64,000 nucleotides of DNA from Mycobacterium botniense (GCF_010723305.1 NZ_BLKW01000004.1:1240001-1304000); one strand, 5' to 3'; positions 18,491 to 27,412 are shown, counted from the first letter of the stretch. Notes: a model not told the origin generated them from the letters alone. Made by a program: numbers and translations.

Positions 18491-19597
18491 ATGAGAGCCG
18501 CCGAGACCACTCACACGGTATTTCTCTGCGGGGATGTGATGACCGGCCGGGGGCTGGATCAGATACTGCCGCATCGGGGCAGTCCCGAGTTGCACGAGCC
18601 TGTGGTGACCGATGCCCGCACCTATGTGGCTCTTGCCGAGCAAACCAATGGCCCCATCGCGGTCCCCGTCGACTTCGCGTGGCCGTGGGGGGAAGCGGCG
18701 GCGTTACTCGATGAGGTCGCACCCGACGTGCGGCTGATCAATCTGGAAACCAGCATCACCGCCGACGGTGAATTCGCGCCCGGTAAAACTGTTCATTACC
18801 GGATGCACCCCGACAACATCGCCTGTCTGACGGTAATCCGACCGGATGCGGTCGCACTTGCCAATAACCACGTCATGGATTTCGGGATCCGTGGCCTGGC
18901 CGACACCTTACGGGCCCTTGACGAAGCCGGATTACGCGGCGTCGGCGCGGGCCTGACGGTCGAGGAGGCCGAGTGTCCTGCGGTTGTCGGCCTTCCCCAT
19001 GGTCGGCGTGTCGTCATTGCCGCGCGTGGAACGGAGTCCAGCGGGATTCCGCACAGCTGGGCGGCGGGTATCAATCGGCCGGGAGTGGCCCTGCTGGCCG
19101 ACCTGTCGGATCAGGCCGCCGACGAGATCACCGGCCGCGTCATGGCGCTCAAACAGCCCGGGGATATCGCGATCGTGTCGGTGCACTGGGGCTCCAATTG
19201 GGGCTATGGCGTCGAACCAGCTCAGAGACGTTTCGCCCACCGGCTAATCGACGCCGGAATCGATGTGGTGCACGGGCATTCGTCGCACCATCCGCGGCCG
19301 GTCGAAATCTACCGGGGCAAGCTCATCGTGTACGGCTGTGGGGACCTGATCGATGATTACGAAGGTATCCGAACGCATGGATCTTTCCGGCCTGAGCTGC
19401 GCCTGCTGTACTTCGCCCGGACTGATGGCGACGCCGCCGCATTGCTCATGGTCCCGATGCGGGCGAGACGAATGCGCCTCGAGCGCGCAACCCGCGATGA
19501 GGCCGAATGGTTGCGATCCACCCTCGAGCAGGTGAGCCGACCGTTCGGAACTCGTGTCCGGCTCACGAGCGACGGCGCGCTTACCGTCAGCGCCTGA
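18491..19597 (+). CDS. CapA-family metallophosphatase-like protein
   Basis: A 368-residue protein of the poly-gamma-glutamate CapA family, which has a calcineurin-like fold. Motifs in order: FLCGDVMTGRGLD, LINLETSIT, ALANNHVMDFG, SVHWGSNWGYG, and VHGHSSHHPRPVEIYRGKLI. These hold the Asp, Asn and His ligands expected for a two-metal site. No signal peptide is visible, unlike CapA of Bacillus. Mycobacteria carry a homologue (Rv0574c, recalled) with unproven function in capsule-like polymer or cell-wall metabolism. Confidence 0.88.
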   Translation: MRAAETTHTVFLCGDVMTGRGLDQILPHRGSPELHEPVVTDARTYVALAEQTNGPIAVPVDFAWPWGEAAALLDEVAPDVRLINLETSITADGEFAPGKTVHYRMHPDNIACLTVIRPDAVALANNHVMDFGIRGLADTLRALDEAGLRGVGAGLTVEEAECPAVVGLPHGRRVVIAARGTESSGIPHSWAAGINRPGVALLADLSDQAADEITGRVMALKQPGDIAIVSVHWGSNWGYGVEPAQRRFAHRLIDAGIDVVHGHSSHHPRPVEIYRGKLIVYGCGDLIDDYEGIRTHGSFRPELRLLYFARTDGDAAALLMVPMRARRMRLERATRDEAEWLRSTLEQVSRPFGTRVRLTSDGALTVSA

Positions 19598-19651
19598 GCC
19601 GTGGGCGAGCAGCGGCCGAGGAGCACAGACAGGTGGCCGTAGTCTCAGACT

Positions 19652-20566
19652 GTGTCGACCCGTGAGTTGATCGTGCTCGGCAGCGCCAGTCAGCTACCCA
19701 CACGACACCGCAATCACAACGGGTACCTGCTGCGCTGGGACGGCCAGGGTCTGCTCTTCGATCCAGGCGAGGGCACGCAGCGGCAAATGCTCCTGGCCGG
19801 CGTATCGGTCAACGGTGTCCATCGCTTATGCATTACCCATTTCCACGGTGACCATTGCCTGGGCGTGCCGGGTCTGGTGCAGCGGTTGTCAGTGGATGGG
19901 GTGGCGCATCCGGTGTGGGCATATTTTCCGGCTTCGGGCCGGCAATTATTTACCCGGCTGCGGTACGCCTGTGTTTTCCACGAGGTGGCGGACCTGCGTG
20001 AGGTGCCGGTCAGCGGGGACGGCGCGGTGGCGATGGCCTCGTTCGGTGTGCTCGAGGCGCGCCGGCTGGACCACTCCATCGATGCATTCGGCTATCGGCT
20101 GGTCGAGCCTGACGGGCGGCGGCTGGTACCAGAACTCCTGGCCCGCTTCGGCATCGAGGGCCCCGCCGTGGGCGAACTGCAGCGCGCCGGGTCTATTCGC
20201 GCCGGCGGGCGGCGGGTCCGGCTCGAGGAAGTCAGCCAGCCGCGGCGGGGCCAGCGGTTCGCGTTCATTATGGACACCCGGCTCTGCGACGCCGTCTACG
20301 CACTAGCCGACGGCGCCGATCTTTTGGTGATAGAGGCGACCTTCCTCAGCGAGGACTCCGAACTGGCAGCCCGCTACGGGCATTTGACTGCGCAGCAGGC
20401 AGCGACAGTGGCGGCGGAGTGCGGCGTGCGCCGGTTGGTGCTGACCCACTTTTCGCAGCGGTACCCCGATACCAATCGGTATGCGGCGCAGGCAGCCGAG
20501 GTGTTCAGCGGGGATCTGGTCATCGCCGAGGACTTTGCTCGGATCCCGGTTCCCGCGCGACCCTAA
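19652..20566 (+). CDS. rnz: Ribonuclease Z-type metallo-beta-lactamase-fold nuclease
   Basis: A 304-residue tRNase Z/ElaC-type protein. The zinc motif [10 protein letters not shown] (His63, His65, Asp67, His68) is followed by [25 protein letters not shown] (metal Asp). [12 protein letters not shown] and [12 protein letters not shown] carry the remaining His ligands. The enzyme trims 3' trailers of tRNA precursors. GTG start. It probably has its own promoter, because 54 bases separate it from the CapA-like gene. Confidence 0.9.
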   Translation: MSTRELIVLGSASQLPTRHRNHNGYLLRWDGQGLLFDPGEGTQRQMLLAGVSVNGVHRLCITHFHGDHCLGVPGLVQRLSVDGVAHPVWAYFPASGRQLFTRLRYACVFHEVADLREVPVSGDGAVAMASFGVLEARRLDHSIDAFGYRLVEPDGRRLVPELLARFGIEGPAVGELQRAGSIRAGGRRVRLEEVSQPRRGQRFAFIMDTRLCDAVYALADGADLLVIEATFLSEDSELAARYGHLTAQQAATVAAECGVRRLVLTHFSQRYPDTNRYAAQAAEVFSGDLVIAEDFARIPVPARP

Positions 20567-20692
20567 GCACACTGGGGGACCAGCGCTTTTCACCGCCGAT
20601 GGCGACAGGTGCGCGCCGCGTCTTAGCCGCGCCTCCTGCCGGATCCCGGTCACGCGGAATCAACCCGGTTTCGGCACGATGAAGATAGATCC

Positions 20693-22120
20693 ATGACTCA
20701 GTTCCTACGCCGCGCCGCGCGGCTACCTAATCTGCACTGCGTGCGGTTCAAACCAATCCACGCGGCAGGGACAGCCGCGGAGTTAACCGACCGAGGCGAC
20801 AAGATCTCCCCGGGCGCAGCAGCGATCCCTGGCGCGCACCCGCGGCTGCCACGCCGGCTCGGCACCACCGATGCGGTGGTGATCGGGTTGGGCTCGATGA
20901 TCGGGGCCGGAATTTTCGTCGCAGTCGGTCCCGCCGCCCGGGCCGCGGGGCCCGGTCTGCTGATCGGGCTGGCGATCGCGGCGGTGGTGGCGTACTGCAA
21001 CGCCATATCATCAGCGTGCCTGGCCGCGCGCTATCCCGCCTCCGGTGGCACGTACCTGTACGGGCGGAAACGGCTGGGTGATTTCTGGGGCTATCTGGCT
21101 GGGTGGGGATTTGTGGTGGGCAAAATCGGCTCATGTGCGGCCATGGCACTCACCATTGGGGTATACGTGTGGCCAGCCGCCGCCCACCTGATCGCCGCCG
21201 CGTCCGTGGTCGCGTTGACCGCGGTCAACTACACGGGAGTGCAGAAGTCGGCCCGGCTGACCAGAGTGATCGTCGTGGCGGTACTGGCCGTGCTGACAGC
21301 CGTGGTGATCGCGGCATTGAGTTCCCCTACCAGCAGGCTGGGCCGGCTCCACGTCTTCGACGTGGCTGGTGCCACGGCTGGCGGGGTGCTGCAGGCCGCC
21401 GGCCTCTTGTTCTTCGCGTTCGCGGGGTATGCGCGGATTGCCACCCTGGGCGAGGAAGTCCGTGACCCCACCCGGACGATTCCCCGTGCGATCCTGCTCG
21501 CCTTGGGCATCGCCCTGACGGTTTACGCCGCCGTCGCGGCGACGGCGCTGACCGTGTTGGGGCCAGATCGGCTCGCCGCCGCCGTGGCCCCGTTGTCGGA
21601 CGTGGTACGCGCCGCCGGAGCGGGCTGGCTGGTGCCCGTCGTCCAAGCCGGCGCAGCGATCGCCGCGCTCGGTTCGCTCTTAGCCCTCCTGCTGGGTGTC
21701 TCCCGCACCACCCTCGCGATGGCGCGAGACCACCACCTGCCACACGGGTTATCGGCTGTGCATCCCAAATTCCATGTGCCGTACCGAGCCGAACTGCTCA
21801 TCGGCGTAGTGGTCACAGTCCTCGCAGCCTGCGCCGATGTGCGCAGCGCGATCGGGTTCTCCTCCTTCGCGGTGTTGCTCTATTACGCCATCGCCAACGC
21901 CTCGGCGCTGACATTGCGCCGCGCGGAAAACCGCCCGCCCCGCGGAATCCCGGTCATCGGCCTTCTTGGTTGCGCGGTCCTGGCGTTCGCGCTACCGCCG
22001 TCGTCGGTGGTATCCGCGACTGGGGTGCTGGGCGCAGGAGTCACGGCTTACGCGCTGCGCCGCGTCCACAGCGCCACTCGACGGCGTACCCGACCCGTGC
22101 GGCGACAAGGCCGCGGCTAA
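20693..22120 (+). CDS. APC-family amino acid permease
   Basis: A 475-residue transporter with about 12 membrane segments after a ~55-residue basic, soluble N-terminus. The first helix carries the APC substrate motif GLGSMIGAGIFVAVG. YPASGGTYLYGRKRLG and the EEVRDPTRTIPRAI loop also follow APC consensus. It should import or exchange amino acids by proton symport. The tail is Arg-rich. It stands alone, about 130 bases after rnz, and marks the left border of the accessory zone that follows. Confidence 0.88.
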   Translation: MTQFLRRAARLPNLHCVRFKPIHAAGTAAELTDRGDKISPGAAAIPGAHPRLPRRLGTTDAVVIGLGSMIGAGIFVAVGPAARAAGPGLLIGLAIAAVVAYCNAISSACLAARYPASGGTYLYGRKRLGDFWGYLAGWGFVVGKIGSCAAMALTIGVYVWPAAAHLIAAASVVALTAVNYTGVQKSARLTRVIVVAVLAVLTAVVIAALSSPTSRLGRLHVFDVAGATAGGVLQAAGLLFFAFAGYARIATLGEEVRDPTRTIPRAILLALGIALTVYAAVAATALTVLGPDRLAAAVAPLSDVVRAAGAGWLVPVVQAGAAIAALGSLLALLLGVSRTTLAMARDHHLPHGLSAVHPKFHVPYRAELLIGVVVTVLAACADVRSAIGFSSFAVLLYYAIANASALTLRRAENRPPRGIPVIGLLGCAVLAFALPPSSVVSATGVLGAGVTAYALRRVHSATRRRTRPVRRQGRG

Positions 22121-22736
22121 GCGGTCGACCACCTGACTACAGTCGGGAAAGCGGGGCCGGCACAATTCGTCACAGTGACGTATTGCGGGTGTGCAGGCCT
22201 GGGAGTGCGGACGGGTGTCAGGATCAGCTCCGCACCCAACGCCGGACTCGGCAAGCGGTGCTGGGCCGGCGACCCGCACCGCGTGCAGGCCGCGCCCGAC
22301 GTGTCGAATCACCTTCAATTATCAAGGGGCACCAGGTCTTTCCTCTGTAACCCGGCGTGGTTCTGTACCGATAAGCAACATTATGTCAGGTTGCGCTCTG
22401 ACATATCTCCTCTCGCGCAGGCGGCCGTTGGGAGTCAACATTGTCTGTTCCAGATTTAGTTGGCTGGCACTTTTCCAGATAATCCTGGCCTGACGACCAA
22501 TCATCAAGCCGGCAGCGAGGCCGCGTCGGCGCTCAAAGTGTTTTCCGAGCGCCTCAACGCGGCGTTCCTCTACGCCGGGATTGACCTCCTGCAAAGTGTC
22601 CTGTTCTCCGGTCACATGGGTCGACAGATCAAGGGCCGCATGACCGTTCACGAGATGCGCCCCTACGGTTCCGGATCGCAGGCGCAACGCCAGGCATGGG
22701 AAGAACTGGTGTCGGGTATCGAGAGCATTCTGGGGT
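22121..22736. other. Gene-poor interval after the permease
   Basis: I see no convincing gene. A 103-residue frame (22460-22771, plus) has a helical look (SERLNAAFLYAGIDLLQSVLFSG) but no recognised motif. It overlaps the decayed gene that starts at 22737 in another frame, so it may be its displaced N-terminal part. The stretch 22330-22480 is richer in A and T than its surroundings, consistent with foreign or decaying DNA. Confidence 0.4.
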
Positions 22737-23609
22737 GTGATCTCCTACTGCCAGCGCCACGGCACACGTAACCACAGCAATATCGCCGACATTGAACACG
22801 GCATCCGTCAGCGTGGTATCCGGCGGCCGAAAACATGCCTGTCACCGGAGCGCCTCGAAGTTTGGCGGCAACTCGGTTCCCTCCACCAGACCACGTTCAG
22901 CACGCCGGCCTCGATTGCCGGCAGCGTCGTCAGTGATCGACAACTGTGGCTGGCCTGCACGCAGGGCTATCGGGCCATGGGCCGAATGCCAGGCGTGGGA
23001 ATGGTCTGCCTGCGCCACAAGCGCTGGCTGGAAGCACCCCAGATCGGCCTGCATGACTATATTCCCGCTTTGACGGCTGAGCGGCAGTTCCGCAATCACC
23101 TGGCCCGCCGAGGCGTTCTGTTCGACTCGTTCGCGATGGAGCTCGCCCCGTGGATGCGCTAATTCGGTATTCATCGGCGACGAGGAAATGGAAAGGCGCC
23201 GACAATGTATCGGCATCGACACCGCCGGCGCGCTGGTCTACCCCGAACAGGTGAAGTTCGCGAGGCTACTCACGAATCGCAGCTTTTTGGAATATGTCAC
23301 CGATCCTGCGCTGGGAGCGCGTGAGCGTCGTGCCCGAATCGCGCACGAAGTCACGGGAATCCTGCCTATATGGGATGATTGTGAGTCTTGGCGCGTAACC
23401 GAACGGATTTGGGCTGTCGCGCGACGGCTCACCGAGTTACGACGCGAGTCCCGGCTGTGGGCGCGCCGGCCCGCGGCACCCATTACAACCTGCTCCGATT
23501 CATCGACCTACCAGACCTCGTGATCGATGATAGCTGGGATGACTACGCAATCCGACCGGCCGCGGTCCACCACGACGACCACCCGATTGCGGATGAACAC
23601 GCTGGATGA
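22737..23609 (+). pseudogene. Frameshifted accessory gene with TniQ-like zinc-knuckle segment
   Basis: Three consecutive reading frames join into one protein. 22737-23162 ends SFAMELAPWMR before TAA. The next frame resumes as NSVFIGDEEMERRRQ at 23161. It runs to RRLTELRRESRLWARR near 23470, where a further frame continues as GTHYNLLRFIDLPDLVID to 23609. An extra T at about 23160 and a lost base near 23465 would explain both breaks. The motif VGMVCLRHKRWL resembles the CxxH/RW element of TniQ-like transposition proteins, but the match is weak. I cannot name the family; it is inactive as it stands. Confidence 0.6.
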
Positions 23610-23760
23610 CGCGGCAACACCGAGCCGAGCCAGCACGCAGATTTTGCCCGAATTTAGAGAAATGGGAGTGATCGGATCCTCGTCTCGTTTGAGCTAGCTG
23701 CCAGCCTGGCTGGCGTGGCACGAAGACCTCGGTTTCTCCGGCTGATCCCGATAACCGTCC

Positions 23761-24423
23761 TCAGGCCGGGATCGGTGTGAACCCGGCGCCCGGGCCGCCT
23801 TTGGCGTTGACGTCGTCCAGGAGTACGGTGATTTTTAGAATCTCGGGTCGCGTCGGGGGCACAAGCGCTAACGTCACGGAGCCGTCGCGGAACATGCCGA
23901 TCAGTAGATCGTTGACGGTGGCCGGCGCCCCGTCATCGCCCGGTTGCCAGGGCGCTTTCGCGGTATAGATGGACGGGTCGAGGGCCCAGAATCTGAGCGA
24001 AAAGCAGCTTTGTCCGGTGGCGCGGCTTAGTTTGCAGGTCCATTGTCCGAGACCGGGGTTCGGGTCGATGCCGTTGATCGCGAAACCGTCGAAGTCGTGT
24101 ATCGGGGTCACCTTGGCCGGGTCGAACTTGATCACCGCGTAATCCAGTTGATCGTCGACGGCCACCACGCCGCCCACGGTGCCGGCCGCGCCCTCGGCGG
24201 CGACCGCGGCCCCGACACCCCCGCAGTGCGCCGAGGTGAAACCGACCAGTTCACCGGCACGGTCGTAGCCGATGGTGGCCAGCGTGCACGGGTCACCGTT
24301 GAGCACGATCCCGGCGCCGCCACCCAGCATTACCTTGTCGTCGCCTGCGGCCGTGGGAGCGAGGAGGCTGGCTATCAGTACCGTGCCGAGCCCTACAGCG
24401 AGCTGCCAACGATTGATGTGCAC
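23761..24423 (-). CDS. Secreted trypsin-fold protein with catalytic Ser replaced by Asp
   Basis: A 220-residue exported protein related to the Rv1815-like serine proteases (recalled). The signal peptide spans residues 1-27 (WQLAVGLGTVLIASLLAPTA). The catalytic His is His66 in FTSAHCGG and the Asp is Asp94 in LDYAVIKFD. The Ser position, normally GDSG, reads GDDGAP (162-167), so Asp164 replaces the nucleophile and hydrolysis should be lost. Cys pairs C46/C67 and C130/C140 fit disulfides. GTG start at 24423; the longer frame to 24558 reads through a duplicated tail and is unlikely. It may be a binding protein derived from a protease. Confidence 0.7.
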   Translation of the reverse strand: MHINRWQLAVGLGTVLIASLLAPTAAGDDKVMLGGGAGIVLNGDPCTLATIGYDRAGELVGFTSAHCGGVGAAVAAEGAAGTVGGVVAVDDQLDYAVIKFDPAKVTPIHDFDGFAINGIDPNPGLGQWTCKLSRATGQSCFSLRFWALDPSIYTAKAPWQPGDDGAPATVNDLLIGMFRDGSVTLALVPPTRPEILKITVLLDDVNAKGGPGAGFTPIPA

Positions 24424-24449
24424 CGCGCTACTTCTGTCTCTCCGATGGC

Positions 24450-24532
24450 TCAGGCCGGGATCGGTGTGAACGCGGCGCCCGGGCCACCTTTGGCGTTGAC
24501 GTCGTCCAGGATGGCGCTGAACAGTGTGAACC
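24450..24532 (-). pseudogene. Orphan C-terminal tail of a second protease-fold paralogue
   Basis: The minus strand encodes ILDDVNAKGGPGAAFTPIPA and a stop, nearly identical to the last residues of the gene at 23761-24423 (one residue differs, A for G). The DNA of 24450-24510 repeats 23761-23821 with only two or three changes. This is the 3' end of a tandem copy whose body is gone; its right edge abuts an IS256-type remnant at about 24533. Confidence 0.75.
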
Positions 24533-24649
24533 CGCATTGCGAATAACATGCACCACACAGGTTTGGATCACGGTGTCGGGGAAGATCGAGCGGATCGCAT
24601 CAGGCAAGCCGGGCAGCCCGTCGCACGCCGATGGCCAGATAGGCCCCTT
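24533..24649 (-). mobile_element. IS256-family (Mutator) transposase remnant
   Basis: The minus strand encodes GPIWPSACDGLPGLPDAIRS followed by IFPDTVIQTCVVHVIRNA, which matches the IS256 transposase core (CDGLKGLPDAI, then QTCVVHLIRN), including the first half of the Asp/Glu/Glu catalytic region. Only about 38 residues remain. The right half of the transposase is missing where the protease tail begins, so the element or a recombination at it probably removed the paralogue's body. Terminal repeats were not found. Confidence 0.7.
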
Positions 24650-25153
24650 GGTGCCCACCACCCCGCCCCCGGCCACGCCCACACCGGTAACCCATCGGCA
24701 GACACTGCCGGCCATCGCGACCCCCATCGTGTTGTTCGCGCCCACCCTTAAAGGCACGCAAGCGTTATTGAGCGTACTTAAGCTAAAGCTGAGGTGAAGT
24801 GGCGTTAAGGACGACGGCTTACCCCAGCAAGTTCCACAGCGAATAACGAAGTCCACAGGACGGGACGGACGCGAATGACAACGGCCTTCGGCGAGGTGTC
24901 CGGTGCCATTTCGTGCTGGCTCGACGACAGTCGAAAGCCGCATGCTGAGCCGCCTTGCCCATGCGCGTCCGCACGGTCTCAAATCCAGTCGTCTCAAATC
25001 CAGTCTCAGTGGGGTTGGCGCTTTTCGCAGTTGATCTGGCACCTTACGAAATCGCAGGGGCGTGTTATTCAAGCTGGCATTTGTGACCGCTTCGACCACG
25101 CGCGCGTCGCTCAGCGACTCAGACCTGTCGGTGGAAAGTCCTATCGTGATCGC
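24650..25153. other. Non-coding interval before the DUF6338 gene
   Basis: About 500 bases without a supported gene on either strand. Long frames cross it but have no family pattern or start signals. The stretch 24975-25000 repeats CAAATCCAGTC twice. The part from about 25080 must hold the promoter of the DUF6338 operon. Confidence 0.4.
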
Positions 25154-25864
25154 ATGCTCGTAACTGGATGGCAGCAGGCTCTGACCGTCCTGGTGATCGT
25201 GATTCCCGGATTCGTCCACCAGATCGTTCGATCGCGCCTGCGGGGGCCCACTCCCGAAGATGGCGACTTGGGCGTGCGCGTCCTGCGTGCGCTGACCACA
25301 TCAGGCCTGTTCGCCCTGATCTACCTCATCGCCCTCGGTCAAATACTCACATCGGCGATCAGTCATCCGAGGTCCTACCTTGACCATCCTCGCTCCACAG
25401 CGCTGCTGTTGTTCGCGCTCGTGTTCCTAATCCCGGCGGGTGTAGCGGTAGCACAACACGCCCGCAACACCCGCCGGCTCTATCCGAACGTGTCGTGGAA
25501 GCAGGTCTTTCGGGTCTACAACCCCACGCCGACCGCATGGGATTTCGCGGTGAACCGTGTCGGTCCAGGATACGTACGCGTCCTCAGTAAGGACGGCAAT
25601 TGGGTGGGTGGTTACGCCGGCGAGGACTCGTTCTACACCAACTTTCCGCAGTCTCGCGAGATCTTCGTCGAAACGGCTTGGCGCCTCGACGAGCAAGGCA
25701 AGTTCGAAAAGCCGATCGCGGGAAGTGCGGGCCAGTGGATCAAGTGCGATGATGCACCGGTTATTGAATTTCTCAGGCCACAGGACACCTCGCGGGATAG
25801 ACCGGCACCGCAGGACGAGCAGGCGGATACTGGTAGGAGCGAAGCAGGAGGTGAGCCGCAGTGA
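25154..25864 (+). CDS. DUF6338-family membrane protein
   Basis: A 236-residue protein. Helix one (MLVTGWQQALTVLVIVIPGFVH) is followed by a second at about 50-72 and a third at about 88-108, then a soluble domain. That domain carries the DUF6338 pattern: TAWDFAVNRVGPGYVRVLSK, DGNWVGGYAGEDSFYTNFPQ, and REIFVETAWRLDEQGKFEKP, ending IEFLRP. I start at the ATG at 25154, because 93 residues upstream in frame are non-membrane and low quality. Function unknown. Its TGA overlaps the GTG of a small proline-rich protein (GTGA). Confidence 0.75.
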   Translation: MLVTGWQQALTVLVIVIPGFVHQIVRSRLRGPTPEDGDLGVRVLRALTTSGLFALIYLIALGQILTSAISHPRSYLDHPRSTALLLFALVFLIPAGVAVAQHARNTRRLYPNVSWKQVFRVYNPTPTAWDFAVNRVGPGYVRVLSKDGNWVGGYAGEDSFYTNFPQSREIFVETAWRLDEQGKFEKPIAGSAGQWIKCDDAPVIEFLRPQDTSRDRPAPQDEQADTGRSEAGGEPQ

Positions 25865-26037
25865 GCGACTCAGACACGAGAACGTCGGCTAATGACGGCT
25901 GGATGCCGCCGCGAGGGGGCGGTTATCGTCCGGGCAGGAACACCGCGAGCCCATCGCCAACCCGGAAATCAGAGCCAGGTCCGCCACCGCCAGGACCAGC
26001 GGGTGTCACCAAAGCAGCGAGCCACGATGCCGACTAA
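25861..26037 (+). CDS. Proline-rich microprotein coupled to DUF6338
   Basis: A 58-residue protein starting at the GTG that overlaps the DUF6338 stop. It is polar and disordered, with GWMPPRGGGYRP near the start and a proline run KSEPGPPPPGPAGVTKA near the end. Small GYxP/proline-rich partners after DUF6338 genes are a pattern I recall from other actinobacteria and proteobacteria. No signal peptide, membrane segment or Cys. It is probably translated by coupling and may bind the membrane protein. Confidence 0.6.
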   Translation: MSDSDTRTSANDGWMPPRGGGYRPGRNTASPSPTRKSEPGPPPPGPAGVTKAASHDAD

Positions 26038-26164
26038 AGCCGTCTCCGGAGACGGCTTCGAGAAAAAAGGCGGGCGTCAGCCCTCACCGCACCGTGCACC
26101 CCCACCCCCACCACCGCCCCCACCTCCGCCACCGCCTGGTGGCGGCAGTGTCACGAAGAAGTAG
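26028..26164 (+). CDS. Second proline-rich microprotein
   Basis: A 45-residue protein. The ATG at 26028 overlaps the end of the previous microprotein by ten bases in another frame. After MPTKAVSGDGFEKKGGRQPS comes a run of 13 prolines and the end GGGSVTKK, echoing PPPPGPAGVTK of its neighbour. A perfect palindrome covers codons 4-11, so ribosome entry may be affected; alternatively the palindrome is a terminator and this frame is not translated. Confidence 0.42.
26037..26058 (+). terminator. 22-bp perfect palindrome, possible terminator or attenuator
   Basis: AAGCCGTCTCC is followed directly by its exact reverse complement. The dyad folds into a strong G+C-rich stem at the stop codon of the first microprotein. 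The downstream bases are CGAGAAAAAAGG rather than a T-run, so classical intrinsic termination on the plus strand is uncertain; on the minus strand the T-run would precede the stem. Confidence 0.5.
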
Positions 26165-26789
26165 CAGGCTTCAGTTGACGACCCTCCCGCGGCGCTGCTG
26201 GTCATTCGTGGCACCTATGCGCGCGGCTACGAGGGCTCATTCGCTTCGCCGCTAATCGCCAGTATTGGGCAGACGTGCACGAGGTCGCGCCGGAACGGAC
26301 TGGGGCCCATTGGCGCTTCCCGCCGTCGGCATAGCCGTGTGGATCGGGATCGCACGGAAATGTCATCTTGACTTGGACGCTATGGCTCGAACAAGTCCGA
26401 AAAATGTTGGCATACACCAAGCTCGCGCATGACAACTAAATCCGGAATGGACAAACATCGTGACGATCGGTTGGCGTGGGACGACCAGGTCCGACGATCA
26501 AAACGGAGGCAGCAAGCGAGCTTTCAATCCCTGAAACGTCATCATCCCCGCTCGATGAGTGTTGTGTGCCCAGTGCGGCGACGCGCGAGATCGGTGCGCT
26601 GACTTGCTGTAGCAAGCGCGGCCGGTCCAAATGAGCGGGTGGGCACTCTGCCGGGCCGTGCGGTCGACCGGCGAAGTCATCGGCGCAGTACTTCGGGTTC
26701 ATCAGGTGAATCGGGGACGTTTCGAGTGGCCCTGACCTGTGGGCCCGGGCGCGCCGTCGGAGGCATCGGGCCTGAGTGCGCAGTTGTCC
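26165..26789. other. Non-coding interval, possibly decayed coding DNA
   Basis: No gene is supported. On the plus strand, short peptides in different frames (RGTYARGYEGSFASPLI, QYWADVHEVAPERTGAHW and NVILTWTLWLEQVRKMLAYT) look protein-like but are broken by stops and shifts. This may be a dead gene. Base composition is more A+T-rich than the flanks. Confidence 0.3.
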
Positions 26790-27218
26790 CTAGGTGCAGG
26801 GATATTGCCCGTTGAGCACGCAATTCCTCGGTGGCGAGTAGGTACCGCTGAGCACACCTCGGAGACCGCCCGTGGCGGAACCACCGGGTGCGACGATGCG
26901 ATTCCAATTTGCCGGGGTGACGACATAGTGCGTGCCATATTGCGTGATGGTGCTGTTCCACGTGTGCGAGACGGATTCTCCTGGCGGCAAGTCGAATTCA
27001 AGCTTCCAATCTGTCAGCGGCGCGGTGCTCAGGTTTGTGACGACAAACCGTGCGATGAAACCGGTTTTCCATGTCGATGTCACCGACAAGGTCGCCGTCG
27101 CGGCAGCCGCGTGCGCTACGGGCGTGGCGGCGAGCCCGAGGACGGCAACGATCGACGCCCAGACGGTGACGTGAAGCACTATCCGCCAATGCTTCACGCA
27201 TGTGTTCAGGCCGGTCAT
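26790..27218 (-). CDS. Secreted CBM2 carbohydrate-binding protein (Rv1987-like)
   Basis: A 142-residue protein. Residues 1-37 form a Sec signal peptide that ends VAHAAAA. The mature protein is a single carbohydrate-binding module of family 2, with aromatic and Asn-Trp-Asn positions in TPLTDWKLEFDLPPGESVSH, GTHYVVTPANWNRIVAPGG and the closing Cys pair (NCVLNGQYPC). No catalytic domain is attached. From memory it is very like Rv1987, annotated as a possible chitinase although only the binding module exists. The frame continues upstream to 27290, but the ATG at 27218 gives the proper signal peptide. Confidence 0.85.
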   Translation of the reverse strand: MTGLNTCVKHWRIVLHVTVWASIVAVLGLAATPVAHAAAATATLSVTSTWKTGFIARFVVTNLSTAPLTDWKLEFDLPPGESVSHTWNSTITQYGTHYVVTPANWNRIVAPGGSATGGLRGVLSGTYSPPRNCVLNGQYPCT

Positions 27219-27412
27219 AGCAACCAACGGTAAAACCGAACCGGCGCTATGAGCGTGCCGCTGCGGGCAAGCTGCAGTAACTTTGCGCAACCGAAACCAT
27301 CATGAAATGTTTGGCCGCGATCCAGCCCCTCCCTGACGTCACGCGGCGAAGCCGGCTGCGACACCACGTCCGCGGGCATAGCCCCAGCGGGTCCAGGCCG
27401 TAGACTTCGTGC

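Noticed and set aside
22175..22459. A 94-codon plus-strand frame after the amino acid permease
   Set aside because: Composition is not protein-like, it overlaps other random frames, and no start signal or family pattern is present.
24537..24797. An 86-codon plus-strand frame with a Pro/Thr-rich region
   Set aside because: It is the antisense of the IS256 transposase remnant, which gives a clear family match on the minus strand.
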